Below are positions 8,854 through 17,419 of a stretch of DNA of 64,000 bases, in pieces (position 1 is the stretch's first letter; the number at the start of each line of letters is the position of its first letter). The DNA is taken from assembly GCF_014652095.1 (NCBI RefSeq), contig NZ_BMYD01000004.1, forward strand, positions 248,001 through 312,000. The letters are read 5' to 3'. Source of the DNA: Cognatilysobacter bugurensis (GTDB taxonomy: Bacteria; Pseudomonadota; Gammaproteobacteria; Xanthomonadales; Xanthomonadaceae). The notes below the pieces were generated by a model. It was not told the origin of the DNA and made no database searches. It was given only the letters and a program-made list of their open reading frames with translations. The position numbers and the translations under genes were made by a program.

Positions 8854-10289
8854 GCCAGAAGAAGACGTTCCTGCTGCCCGACCTCGGCGAAGGCCTGCCC
8901 GACGCCACGATCGTCGAGTGGCACGTCAAGGAAGGCGACACGATCCGCCTCGACGACAACCTCGTGTCGATGGAAACCGCGAAGGCCGTCGTCGACGTGC
9001 CCTCCCCCGTTTCGGGCAAGGTGCTGCGCCTGTCCGGCGCCGCGGGCGATGTGATCATCACCGGCAAGATGCTCGCCGAGTTCGAGATCGACCCGTCGAT
9101 GCCGCAGCGCGCCGAAGGCCAGGACACCGGTCACCACCATGGCGGCGGCCATGCGGACGATGACGACCGCGGCGTCGGCTCGCAGGACCCGATGCCCGAC
9201 GACCGCGTGGTCGCCTCGCAGGACGGCGGCGCGCTCGAGCATGACGGCGCGCCCGCACCGAAGGGCGAGGCCGGCGGCGAGCGCAGTGATGCGGGCACCG
9301 TGGTCGGTGCGATGCAGTCCTCCGACGCGATCCGCAGCGAGCAGGCCACGAGCATTGGCGGCGTCAAGGCGATGCCGGCCGTGCGTGCCCTGGCGCGCAA
9401 GATGGGCGTCGACCTGAGCCGCGTGCAGCCGAGCGGCGCCGACGGCGTGGTCACGATGAACGACGTCAAGCAGGCGGCCGCGAACGGCACTGCGAAGGCG
9501 CAAGCCGGCGGTGCGTCGCGCGGCGCGGCTTCGCAGCCGATGCCGCAGGCGGCCGCACCGCAGCAGTCGCAGCAGGCCCAGCAAGCGCAGCGCACGACGA
9601 TGTCCCAGGGCGGCAAGCCGATGCGCACGCAGCCGCCGGGCGCGGCCGCCACCGGCCAGCCCGAGCAGCTCAAGGGCGTGCGCCGCAACATGGCGCGCGT
9701 GATGGCCGATGCGCACAGCAAGGTCGTGCCGACCACGCTCGTCGACGACGCCGACCTGCACGCCTGGATCGGCAAGCAGGACATCACCGCCCGCCTCGTG
9801 CGCGCGATCGTCGCGGCCTGCAAGGCCGTGCCAGCGCTCAACGCGTGGTTCGACGGCGACAACCTCTCGCGCACGATGCATCCGCACGTGGACATCGGCA
9901 TCGCGGTCGACACCGACGATGGGCTGTTCGTGCCCGCGCTGCGCAACGCCGACATGCTCGACGGTGCCGGCATCCGCGCCGGCATCCAGCGCCTGCGCAC
10001 GCAGGTCGAATCGCGCACGATCCCGCCGAGCGAGCTGTCGGGCTACACGATCTCGCTGTCGAACTTCGGCATGTTCGCAGGCCGCTACGCGACCCCGGTC
10101 GTGGTGCCGCCGTGCGTGGCGATCGTCGGCGCGGGCAAGCTCTCGCACGACGTGGTCGCGGTCATGGGCGGCATCGAAGTGCACCGCCGCATGCCGATCT
10201 CGCTCACGTTCGACCACCGCGCCTGCACGGGCGGCGAGGCCGCGCGCTTCCTCAAGGCGCTGCTCGACGACATGGGCCTGCCGCAGTAA
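8850..10289 (+). CDS. Dihydrolipoamide acyltransferase (E2) of the 2-oxoacid dehydrogenase complex
   Basis: Core subunit of 479 aa that moves the acyl group from E1 to CoA. One lipoyl domain comes first, with the attachment lysine at residue 45 in METAKAVVDV. A long His/Gly/Ala/Gln-rich linker and a peripheral-subunit-binding domain (VRALARKMGVDLSRVQPSG) follow, then the catalytic domain. The catalytic motif reads FDHRACTGGEAARFL: His is kept, but Thr sits where the classic HxxxDG motif has Asp. I recall this variant from related E2 chains. No E3 gene follows, so lipoamide dehydrogenase must be supplied from elsewhere. A terminator lies 20 bp downstream. Confidence 0.94.
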   Translation: MSQKKTFLLPDLGEGLPDATIVEWHVKEGDTIRLDDNLVSMETAKAVVDVPSPVSGKVLRLSGAAGDVIITGKMLAEFEIDPSMPQRAEGQDTGHHHGGGHADDDDRGVGSQDPMPDDRVVASQDGGALEHDGAPAPKGEAGGERSDAGTVVGAMQSSDAIRSEQATSIGGVKAMPAVRALARKMGVDLSRVQPSGADGVVTMNDVKQAAANGTAKAQAGGASRGAASQPMPQAAAPQQSQQAQQAQRTTMSQGGKPMRTQPPGAAATGQPEQLKGVRRNMARVMADAHSKVVPTTLVDDADLHAWIGKQDITARLVRAIVAACKAVPALNAWFDGDNLSRTMHPHVDIGIAVDTDDGLFVPALRNADMLDGAGIRAGIQRLRTQVESRTIPPSELSGYTISLSNFGMFAGRYATPVVVPPCVAIVGAGKLSHDVVAVMGGIEVHRRMPISLTFDHRACTGGEAARFLKALLDDMGLPQ

Positions 10290-10311
10290 GCGACAGCGCG
10301 CCACGAAGTCA

Positions 10312-10343
10312 CAAAAACGCCGCGCACGTCGCGGCGTTTTTGT
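10312..10343 (+). terminator. Rho-independent terminator ending the dehydrogenase operon
   Basis: AAAAACGCCGCG, a 5-base loop and CGCGGCGTTTTT form a perfect stem with a T run. This is a clear intrinsic terminator just after the E2 stop. Confidence 0.9.
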
Positions 10344-10414
10344 TTGCGGATCCGGCCCACACGACGGCGCCGACGTGGGCTTTCGCAGCTGAGCGACTGG
10401 TCGAGAGTGCCGGC

Positions 10415-10442
10415 GCCCGTGCCCGTGCCCGTGCCCGTGCCC
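10415..10442. repeat. Hexanucleotide tandem repeat (GCCCGT, about 4.7 copies)
   Basis: Perfect head-to-tail copies of GCCCGT in the non-coding stretch between the terminator and the glyoxalase pseudogene. No gene spans it. It is a simple-sequence tract of a kind prone to copy-number change. Confidence 0.85.
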
Positions 10443-10518
10443 AGGGCTGGTGGCTGGTGCTCGGGACGCATCGCATCGCATTGACCCGAGCAACAATCAA
10501 GTCTCTGCTCGCCGCCCG

Positions 10519-10870
10519 ATGATCACGCGCCGCAGCCGCCTGGCCGATTCCATCATCGATTGCCGCGCCGACGACCTCGGCGCGGCGGCGCGATTCTAGA
10601 GCGAGACGCTCGGCGTGCCGATCGTCGACGCCGACTCGGGCGCCACTGGCCGTTATGCGGAGTTTGGCGACACGCCCGGCGGGCTGCACCTCGATGGCCA
10701 CAAGGTCGAACACGAGTCGCGGGTGCATGTGGACATCGAGTCGGACGACATCGACGCGACGCGACTCGAGGCGCTGCGCGCCACGCGCGTCACGCGGTCG
10801 CGGCGGTAGTGGGTCATGGAAGCGCCGACCGGTCAGCGCTTTTGCATCGCGCCGATGCGTGAGGACGCCG
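10519..10870 (+). pseudogene. VOC/glyoxalase-like domain protein, broken by two in-frame stops
   Basis: Reading on from the ATG gives a recognisable glyoxalase-like chain in one frame. It runs IIDCRADDLGAAARF, TAG, SETLGVPIVDADSG, a middle part YAEFGDTPGGLHLDGHKV, RVHVDIESDDIDATRLEAL, TAG, WVMEAPTGQRFCIAPM. The first TAG (about 10597) sits where relatives have Trp (ARFWS), consistent with a TGG to TAG change. The second is near 10807. No frameshift is needed. Readthrough would restore most of the domain, but two nonsense codons make a recent pseudogene the simplest view. It is isolated from its neighbours. Confidence 0.8.
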
Positions 10871-11093
10871 CCCGCGACGCGCGCAATGTTGGCAGATCGC
10901 CGCCGGGCTGGTCGATCATTGCAGCGGCTAAGACCTCGAATCGGCCGGCGCTGCAGCGACTGGTGTGCGTTAGCTGCGCAGTGCGGGTGCTCGACGCGGA
11001 GCTCAGCGCGCGAGCGACTGGGGCCAGCGGCCCGGCGCGACAAGAGGCGCGCTGCAGTGCATTAGCACTGCACGCCCCGCTGCGTTTAGCCCC
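10871..11093. other. Non-coding stretch with a hairpin
   Basis: No gene recognised. It contains a perfect 8-bp inverted repeat with a 4-base loop (TGCAGTGC ATTA GCACTGCA, 11053-11072) about 20 bp beyond the stop of the minus-strand membrane protein. It has no T run, so it is at best a weak terminator or an mRNA 3' stabiliser. Confidence 0.5.
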
Positions 11094-11414
11094 TCATCGT
11101 CCAGGACCGCTGCGCAGCAACCAGCGCCGCCGAATGAAAAACGCCGCCACCAACGTGCCGAGGAACACGCCGTAGCCGACGGCGGTCGCGAGCACCTGGC
11201 GCCACATGCGCCCGTAGGTCGGGTCGGCCTCGGCATTGGCCCAATGCACGCTCGCGATGAACGCGACAGCGGCCACCGCGATCGCGAGCAGGTCGAACAC
11301 GATGCGTGCACGCGGGCGCGGCTGACGCGGCACCCACCAGTACAGCGCGGTCAGGATCAGGAACCACGGCAGGAACAGGATCAGCGTGAGGTTGAGCTCG
11401 ACGAGCGGACTCAT
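11094..11414 (-). CDS. Small membrane protein of unknown function
   Basis: A 106-residue protein with three likely membrane segments: LTLILFLPWFLILTALYWW near the N-terminus, IVFDLLAIAVAAVAFIASV, and AVGYGVFLGTLVAAFFI. A basic tail RRRWLLR follows. Its start overlaps the trpS stop by 4 bp (ATGA-type), so it is translated from the trpS mRNA. I do not recognise a domain. Confidence 0.75.
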   Translation of the reverse strand: MSPLVELNLTLILFLPWFLILTALYWWVPRQPRPRARIVFDLLAIAVAAVAFIASVHWANAEADPTYGRMWRQVLATAVGYGVFLGTLVAAFFIRRRWLLRSGPGR

Positions 11415-12706
11415 GCGGATTCGGCGTCGCGCAGCGCGGCGAGCGCGGCGTCGACCTCCTCGCGCGTCACGCTTTCGCCAAGCCCGACCTGCGCGTCGTC
11501 GCCCAGGCGGCCTTCGCGTTTGAGCGCGGCCACGCGCTGCCCCGCGTCCTTCGGCGCATCGAAGCCCGCGCTCTGCAGCAACAGGCGCTCGCCATCGACG
11601 AGCTTGAAATAGAAGCGCCCGTCGGCCTCGCGGTATTGCTTGAACACCGGCAATGTCGTGCGCGGTTTTTCGTCCGCACCGGTCGACACGACGACCTTCG
11701 ACAGATCGCGCAGGCCCACGGCTTCGCGCAACTGGGTCACGAACGGGGTCACGTAGGTGCTGCGCACGCGCTGCGCGCCGTCGCGCAGGATCGCTTCGAT
11801 CTCCGCCGGCTTCGCAATGAGCGCGTCGTACCGCTCGCGCATCGGCGCGACTTCAGTCTCGACGCGTTCGAACAGCGCCTGCTTCGCATCGCCCCATGCG
11901 ATGCCGTCGTCGAACGCGCGGCGCATCGCAGCGGTTTCGTCGGCACTCGCGAACGCCTGGTACAGCGAGAACACGTTCGATGCGTCGGCGTTCTTGCGCG
12001 CGCCCGGCTCGGTCGAGTCAGTTACGATCGACATGATGAGCTTGCGCAGCTGCGCGGTCGGCGCGAACAGCGGGATCGTGTTGTCGTAGCTCTTGCTCAT
12101 CTTGCGGCCGTCGAGGCCCGGCAGCGTGGCCACCTGTGCTTCGATCACCGCCTCAGGCAGCGTGAAGTGCTCGCCGTAGAGGTGGTTGAAGCGCTGACCG
12201 AAATCGCGCGCCATCTCGATGTGCTGCACCTGATCGCGCCCGACCGGCACTTTCTGCGCGTTGAACGCAAGAATGTCGGCGGCCATGAGCACGGGGTACA
12301 TGAAGAGGCCTGCGGTGACGCCGGCATCCGCATCCTCGCCCTCGGCAGTGTTGCGATCGACCGCGGCCTTGTACGCATGCGCGCGGTTGAGGATGCCCTT
12401 GCCGGCCACGCAGGTGAGCATCCAGGTGAGCTCGGGAATCTCGGGGATGTCGCTCTGCCGGTAGAACCAGACCTTGTCGGGCTCGAGCCCGCAGGCCAGC
12501 CACGTCGCGGCGATCTCGAGCGTCGAGCGCTGCACGCGCGCCGGGTCGGTGACCTTGATCAGCGCATGCAGGTCGGCGAGGAAATAGAAACTCTCGGTCG
12601 ACGCATCGCGGCTCGATGTGATCGCGGGGCGGATCGCACCGGCGTAGTTGCCCAGGTGCGGGGTGCCGGAGGTGGTGATGCCGGTAAGGACGCGGGTGCG
12701 GGGCAT
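11411..12706 (-). CDS. trpS: Tryptophanyl-tRNA synthetase (long form)
   Basis: Class I aminoacyl-tRNA synthetase that charges tRNA-Trp. The HIGH-type motif reads TSGTPHLGNY near residue 12, and the KMSKS loop is intact (GRKMSKSYDNT). NAQKVPVGRDQVQH is a conserved catalytic-domain segment. At 431 aa it is longer than the roughly 330-residue E. coli enzyme. The extra C-terminal part (VVVSTGADEKPRTTLPVFKQYRE...) matches the longer form I recall from Pseudomonas and Xanthomonas. I placed the start at the ATG of MPRTRVLTG; the frame stays open upstream but without family similarity. It is divergent from the next gene. Confidence 0.95.
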   Translation of the reverse strand: MPRTRVLTGITTSGTPHLGNYAGAIRPAITSSRDASTESFYFLADLHALIKVTDPARVQRSTLEIAATWLACGLEPDKVWFYRQSDIPEIPELTWMLTCVAGKGILNRAHAYKAAVDRNTAEGEDADAGVTAGLFMYPVLMAADILAFNAQKVPVGRDQVQHIEMARDFGQRFNHLYGEHFTLPEAVIEAQVATLPGLDGRKMSKSYDNTIPLFAPTAQLRKLIMSIVTDSTEPGARKNADASNVFSLYQAFASADETAAMRRAFDDGIAWGDAKQALFERVETEVAPMRERYDALIAKPAEIEAILRDGAQRVRSTYVTPFVTQLREAVGLRDLSKVVVSTGADEKPRTTLPVFKQYREADGRFYFKLVDGERLLLQSAGFDAPKDAGQRVAALKREGRLGDDAQVGLGESVTREEVDAALAALRDAESA

Positions 12707-12819
12707 GGCTGTACGGCGGACAAACGGGCCGCGAGTGTAGCGCGCGGATTCGGGCTGGATCGCAGCCCTGTTCAGGCTTGTCGTGCGTTGATGAAGACGC
12801 CCACCACGGAGCTTTCCCG

Positions 12820-13692
12820 ATGACACCGCGCCGCACCGCGTTCGCCGCAATTACTGCCGCCGCTTTGCTGCTGACCTCCGCCGCCGCATTCGCGCGCGGC
12901 CACTACGACAGCGGCCCCGTCGAGGTCGACCTCGTCGACCGTGACCGAGGCTACGTGCTGCCGCAGTACCTGCACCGCGGCCAGCGCTGGGTGCCGGGTA
13001 CGCCGGGCCACCGTTATGCCGTCCGCCTGACCAACCACAGCCCCGAGCGCGTGCTCGTCGTGCTCAGCGTCGACGGCGTCAACGCCATGTCCGGCGACAG
13101 CGCGGCGGTCGACCAGGGCGGTTACGTGCTCGAACCGTGGCAGAGCACCGAAGTCGCCGGCTGGCGCAAGTCGATGCGCGACGTCGCGCAGTTCTATTTC
13201 AGCGACCCGCGCGACAGCTATGCCGCGCGCACGGGGCGTCCGTACGATGTGGGCGTGATCGGCGTGGCGGTGTTCGAGGAAGCGCGTCGCTACTACGCGC
13301 CACCGCGTGTCGGCGGCTACCGGGAGCGGCCGATCGCGCAGTCGCAGGCGTCTGAAGCGCAGGCGCCCGAAGCGCAGGCCGAGGGCCAGCCGGCACAGGC
13401 GCCGGCGCCCGCCGACGCGCCGGAAATGGCCGGCTCGCGGGCGCAGTCGATTGGCACCGGCCACGGCTACCGCGAGTACGCACCGGTGCGCCGCACCGGC
13501 TTCGTGCGTGCGAGCCGGCATCCGGTGCAGGTCACGCAGCTTCGCTACGAAGACGAGCGGGCGCTTCTTGCACGCGGCATCGTGCCGCAGCATTACGACG
13601 AGCATCGATACGACCGCCACTACGACCGCCGTCGCTACGGGCCGCAGGCGTTCCCCGGCGGCTTCGTACCCGATCCGCCGCGGCGCTGGTAA
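12820..13692 (+). CDS. Secreted protein of unknown function
   Basis: A 290-residue protein with a signal peptide (ITAAALLLTSAAAFA, cleavage near residue 25). A compact N-terminal domain (about 26-170) contains VRLTNHSPERVLVVLSVDGVN and YVLEPWQSTEVAGWRKS. A low-complexity Ala/Gln/Glu/Pro linker and a tyrosine- and arginine-rich C-terminus with GTGHGYREY follow. I recognise this only as a conserved proteobacterial secreted protein with no assigned role. GGAG precedes the ATG. A hairpin ends the gene. Confidence 0.8.
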   Translation: MTPRRTAFAAITAAALLLTSAAAFARGHYDSGPVEVDLVDRDRGYVLPQYLHRGQRWVPGTPGHRYAVRLTNHSPERVLVVLSVDGVNAMSGDSAAVDQGGYVLEPWQSTEVAGWRKSMRDVAQFYFSDPRDSYAARTGRPYDVGVIGVAVFEEARRYYAPPRVGGYRERPIAQSQASEAQAPEAQAEGQPAQAPAPADAPEMAGSRAQSIGTGHGYREYAPVRRTGFVRASRHPVQVTQLRYEDERALLARGIVPQHYDEHRYDRHYDRRRYGPQAFPGGFVPDPPRRW

Positions 13693-13706
13693 CCACCGCA
13701 GCAACG

Positions 13707-13741
13707 CAAGAGGGGCCGGCGATGTGCCGGCCCCTCTTCAT
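13707..13741. terminator. GC-rich hairpin between convergent genes
   Basis: AAGAGGGGCCGGC, a 5-base loop and GCCGGCCCCTCTT form a perfect 13-bp stem between the plus-strand secreted-protein gene and the convergent lipoprotein gene. T runs are weak on both sides, but the position suggests a bidirectional terminator. Confidence 0.65.
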
Positions 13742-13812
13742 TCCAGCTCTCGCTGGAGCGCTGCCTTGTACACGGCCGCATCGATCGCGACCGCATCGGG
13801 TTCTGCAGGCGC

Positions 13813-14001
13813 TCAGTCGATCTGGTCGGCGATGCACTCCTCGCCGACAAGGCGCTCACCTTCCTTGCAGGCGATCGCCTCGTCCTGCAGCGCGTCGCCT
13901 GCCTGCTGGACGTCCTCACCGAGGCCGGCCATCGTGTTGCACGCAGTGAGGGTGCCCATCGACAACAGGGCCACGAACATCATTCCGATCACTCGCTTCA
14001 T
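13813..14001 (-). CDS. Entericidin-like small lipoprotein with a C-terminal extension
   Basis: A 62-residue lipoprotein. The N-terminal basic pair, hydrophobic core and lipobox (TLTAC) are followed by GLGEDVQQAGDALQDEA, the signature of the entericidin A/B family (small envelope lipoproteins; EcnA/EcnB act as an antidote/toxin pair in E. coli). About 20 more residues (IACKEGERLVGEECIADQID) carry two cysteines and extend beyond the usual entericidin end. I chose the start at 14001, which has AAGGAG at ideal spacing. There is no second entericidin gene here. Confidence 0.8.
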   Translation of the reverse strand: MKRVIGMMFVALLSMGTLTACNTMAGLGEDVQQAGDALQDEAIACKEGERLVGEECIADQID

Positions 14002-14255
14002 TGCAATCTCCTTCGATTCGCACGGGGTTGGGGCTGGGCCCCGGGACAGATTCGCCAGGACACGCTTGCACTGCGCCTGCACTGTCATGAGACGCGAGCA
14101 ACCGTGAAGCCGATGTGCAACCTGACCACGACCCGCACAAGTGCATTTGCGCGTGTTCAGCCGCGTCCGGGGCCGCTTCCACGCCGCACACGCACTGCCG
14201 CACCCTGATCCGGCGCCAGCGCGGCAGTCGCTGAAGTGCTCATTCGCTCGTTCGC

Positions 14256-15179
14256 TCAGTCACGCATCAGCGTCGACTTGCCGAACAGGCTTTCAACCAG
14301 GTCGACGGCGAGCAGGCCCGTTGCGTTCTTCGTGTCGAGCACGGGGTTGAGTTCGACGATGTCGAGCGAGGCCATGCGCCCGGTGTCGGCGATCATCTCC
14401 ATCACCAGCGACGCTTCACGGTAGTTCGGCCCGCCGGGCACCGTCGTGCCCACGCCGGGCGCGATCAGCGGGTCGAGGAAGTCGACGTCGAAGCTCACGT
14501 GCAGGTGCGTGTTCTCGTCCAGCCCCTCGAGCGCCTCTTCCATGACGCGCCGCATGCCGACCTCGTCGATGTAGCGCATGTCGTAGACGTCGAGCCCGTA
14601 CTCCTTGATGAGCTGCTTTTCACCCGGATCCACCGATCGAATGCCGATCTGCTTCACGACGTCGGGCGTGATCGCCGGCGCATCGCCGCCGAGGTGCGTG
14701 AGCGGCTGAGGGCCCAGCCCGCACAGGCACGCCACGGGCATGCCGTGGATGTTGCCCGACGGCGTGACCTGGCTGGTATTGAAGTCCGCATGCGCATCGA
14801 GCCACAGCACGCGCAGCTTCTTGCCCGTCTCGCGGCAGTGGCGCGCGACGCCGGTGATCGAGCCGAGGCCCAGGCAGTGGTCGCCGCCGAGCATCACCGG
14901 CATGCGGCCGATGCTCAGCTCCGCGTACACGGCCTCCATGACGATGCGGTTCCACTCGGCCACCTCGGCCAGATGCCGATAGCCGTCAACGGCGTCGAGC
15001 CACGGATTTTGCGGGCCAACGAGGTTGCCGCGATCGATCACGTCGACACTGCGGCCGACGAGCGCCTCGTGCAGGCCGGCAATGCGCAGCGCATCCGGTC
15101 CAAGGCGCGCGCCGCGGTGGCCGGCGCCAATGTCGGTGGGGGCGCCGATGATCGTAACGGGCGGGTATCGCTGGGACAT
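14256..15179 (-). CDS. rocF: Arginase
   Basis: Binuclear-manganese hydrolase of 307 aa that converts L-arginine to L-ornithine and urea. The metal-binding motifs are complete: GGDHCLG, DAHADFN, SFDVDFLDP and the later ELNP. PGGPNYREA is typical of arginases rather than agmatinases. I chose the ATG at 15179 (MSQRYPPVTIIG) because GGAGAA precedes it and the family similarity begins there. It is monocistronic as far as visible. Formimidoylglutamase is the main alternative but the loop motifs favour arginase. Confidence 0.94.
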   Translation of the reverse strand: MSQRYPPVTIIGAPTDIGAGHRGARLGPDALRIAGLHEALVGRSVDVIDRGNLVGPQNPWLDAVDGYRHLAEVAEWNRIVMEAVYAELSIGRMPVMLGGDHCLGLGSITGVARHCRETGKKLRVLWLDAHADFNTSQVTPSGNIHGMPVACLCGLGPQPLTHLGGDAPAITPDVVKQIGIRSVDPGEKQLIKEYGLDVYDMRYIDEVGMRRVMEEALEGLDENTHLHVSFDVDFLDPLIAPGVGTTVPGGPNYREASLVMEMIADTGRMASLDIVELNPVLDTKNATGLLAVDLVESLFGKSTLMRD

Positions 15180-15778
15180 GGGGTTCTCCGTGAACGGTGC
15201 CGGTGCACGACGCGGCGCACCCGCAAGGGGCGGAACCGGCGATTGTACGTTGCGTGCCTCAAGCAGCCTGTCGATGCCGCGGTGACGCAATGCGTGCAGC
15301 CGTCGTTGGTTCCGTCTTGTGCGGTCACCACGCGTGCGCCGATCAGCGAATTGCAGGGCCTTGAGCATTCCTTTCTTATCGGCTTGCATGCCGCTGCAAC
15401 GCGTTTACGCGGGGGCGAATCGTGGCGCGGCAAGAGGGATTGCGTCGCGCCGCGGATCGATCCAACAGGCAGCCCTTGATGGCGCACCGCCACCGCACAA
15501 TCCGATGCGCGACTCCCAGCAGCCGCAGGACGGTCCGCGAGAAGGCGAGGCTGCTGCAGCAGCCATGAACTTGCATCCACACGACTTGCGTATCACGCAC
15601 GCAGCAAGCTCGCCCAAGTAACGCCCCTGGAGGCGGCCCTGCGACTCATGCGGCGCAAACCCAAACACACGCGCTATTGCGCGCTCGAGATGACTTAACC
15701 CGCATCTCACGCGAACTGTCACGGCAATTAATCGGCGATCCGTATGCTGCACTGCAACGAAAATGACCCGGAGCGCCC
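15180..15778. other. About 600 bp without a recognisable gene
   Basis: Short overlapping frames exist on both strands, but none has a ribosome binding site, compositional support or similarity I recognise. Its 5' end holds the arginase upstream region and its 3' end the promoter region of the esterase. Confidence 0.5.
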
Positions 15779-16894
15779 ATGACATCCCCTGCCAAGCCGA
15801 ATATCGCGCTGGACGACAGCGCTGCCCCGTCACGCGTGACGTCACCCAACGCAAGTCAAGGCGCACCGCTGGGCGACGACACCGCGCGTGCGTCGTCGCA
15901 CATGATCGACGACGACGAGGGCCAGCTCAGCCTGCACTGCGGCGCAGCTGCCGATGTCGAGCTCGACGAGGCGTCGTACGCCGCCGGCGATCGCGAAGAC
16001 ACTGCGGGCGGACTGGGCGAATTCCTGCACGCCACGTATCGAAACGCACGCGGTGAGCGCGAGTACCGGCTCTATCGCCCCGTCGGGTACGCCGAGGCCG
16101 GTCGCGCGATGCCATTGATCGTCATGCTGCACGGCTGCGCGCACACGCCGGAGAACTTCGCGCTCGGCACTCGCATGAACGTGCTTGCGGACCGTCTCGG
16201 CTTCCTGGTCGCCTATCCGCGGCAGACGGTGGGCGAAAACCGCGCGAAATGCTGGAACTGGTACCGCCCGGATCATCAGACCGCGAATGAAGGCGAGCCG
16301 TCGATCCTGGCCGGCATCACGCGGGAGATCATGTCCACGCATCGGGTCGACCCCGACCGGATCTTCGTGGCGGGCCTGTCCGCTGGCGCGAGCATGGCGG
16401 CAATCCTGGGCCACACCTGCCCCACCCTGTTCCGAGCGATCGGAGTCCATTCGGGCACGCCGTACCTGAGCGCACACAGCGCGCCGTCCGCACTCGCCAC
16501 GCTGACGGGCCGCGGCTTCCACAAGTCCGGCCCGGAACAGCCGGTGCCCGCACTGCCGGTGCCGATGATCGTGTTCCAGGGCGACCACGATCACGTGGTG
16601 AACCCGGTGAACGCCGACGCGCTGGTCCGGCAGTCGGCCGGTGGCAAGCTCGACGGCGTGTCCGAACAGGGGCGCGTCCTCGATGGACACAGCTACAACC
16701 GAGAGATCTTCACCGACGCAGCCGGACGCGCCCGCATCGAACGCTGGACCGTGCACGGCTCCGGGCATGCCTGGAGCGGCGGCCATCCCGACGGCGCGTA
16801 CACCGACCCGAAGGGGCCGGACGCGTCGGCAGAAATGGTCCGGTTCTTCCTGGAGGCAAGCGAAGCGGGCCCGTCGCGCCCGACAGTCCATTAA
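15779..16894 (+). CDS. PHB-depolymerase-family esterase
   Basis: Alpha/beta hydrolase of 371 aa. The catalytic domain starts near residue 85. It shows the oxyanion segment VMLHGCAHTPENFA, the nucleophile elbow GLSAGASMA, an acid-residue region FQGDHDHVV and the histidine in GSGHAWSGG. These match the poly(3-hydroxybutyrate) depolymerase-like esterase family, which also holds feruloyl and acetylxylan esterases. The first 80 residues are acidic, low in complexity and lack a signal peptide, so an intracellular role is possible. GGAG precedes the ATG. A perfect hairpin lies 43 bp downstream. Confidence 0.85.
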   Translation: MTSPAKPNIALDDSAAPSRVTSPNASQGAPLGDDTARASSHMIDDDEGQLSLHCGAAADVELDEASYAAGDREDTAGGLGEFLHATYRNARGEREYRLYRPVGYAEAGRAMPLIVMLHGCAHTPENFALGTRMNVLADRLGFLVAYPRQTVGENRAKCWNWYRPDHQTANEGEPSILAGITREIMSTHRVDPDRIFVAGLSAGASMAAILGHTCPTLFRAIGVHSGTPYLSAHSAPSALATLTGRGFHKSGPEQPVPALPVPMIVFQGDHDHVVNPVNADALVRQSAGGKLDGVSEQGRVLDGHSYNREIFTDAAGRARIERWTVHGSGHAWSGGHPDGAYTDPKGPDASAEMVRFFLEASEAGPSRPTVH

Positions 16895-16936
16895 GGGCGC
16901 GGGCACCCGAACTCAAGCACCCGGTGCTTGTCGCAG

Positions 16937-16964
16937 CGACCGGCCGGCGAATGCCGGCCGGTCG
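16937..16964 (+). terminator. Perfect 12-bp hairpin after the esterase gene
   Basis: CGACCGGCCGGC, GAAT, GCCGGCCGGTCG is a perfect inverted repeat 43 bp after the esterase stop. It lacks a T run, so termination is plausible but unproven. It also abuts the receiver-domain remnant. Confidence 0.55.
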
Positions 16965-17055
16965 CGCGAAGTCGGAACAGGCCGGCTTCGATCACCACCT
17001 GACGAAGCCAGCGGACATCCGTTCGTTCGATACGCTGCTGGATAAACTCGACTAG
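16960..17055 (+). pseudogene. C-terminal tail of a response-regulator receiver domain
   Basis: About 31 codons read GRAKSEQAGFDHHLTKPADI... and end at TAG. The segment AGFDHHLTKP is the alpha-4/beta-5 end of a receiver domain with its conserved Lys-Pro. It closely resembles AGFDHHLVKP in the intact hybrid kinase near 48.25 kb. There is no start codon, upstream domain or phosphoacceptor, so this is a relic of a lost hybrid kinase or regulator. Confidence 0.7.
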
Positions 17056-17419
17056 CGCTGCACCCTCTTCAAACGCGATCGGCGCGTAACGCGTCGCGCG
17101 GTCGCGACGCTGTCGCGCAGTCGGACGACGCTCGCCCAGCGTTGAGCAGATGCTTCAACGCGGCAACGTCGGCTCGAGTGGCGGGCGCGGGAGCATCAAG
17201 CAATCCCTTGATCGAGAACGCCCCCCCCAATGGGCGCGTTCCCGCACTCGGGCGCGCGCCGGAACGGGCCGGCGTATGCGTCCGACAATTTGCGCGGGAC
17301 CGCCCAGGCAGCGGCCTGCGCTGTTCTCCAGAAGCAGGCTCGACTCATCGGGGTCCGCCGGCTTTCTTCGTCTGCAACGGGGCGCACGAGACGGACCGTC
17401 GAGCGGCGTCGCCATCAGC
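17056..17419. other. About 360 bp without a recognisable gene
   Basis: Nothing recognised. It includes an eight-C homopolymer near 17218-17226. The stretch lies between the receiver relic and the convergent signal peptidase gene and is probably decayed sequence. Confidence 0.5.

Noticed and set aside
10415-10442. Possible CRISPR-like repeat
   Set aside because: The 6-bp units are contiguous with no spacers; it is a simple tandem repeat.
7692-10496. 934-codon minus-strand frame opposite the dehydrogenase operon
   Set aside because: Shadow of E1-beta and E2; the sequence is Arg/Ala/His-rich without a recognisable fold.
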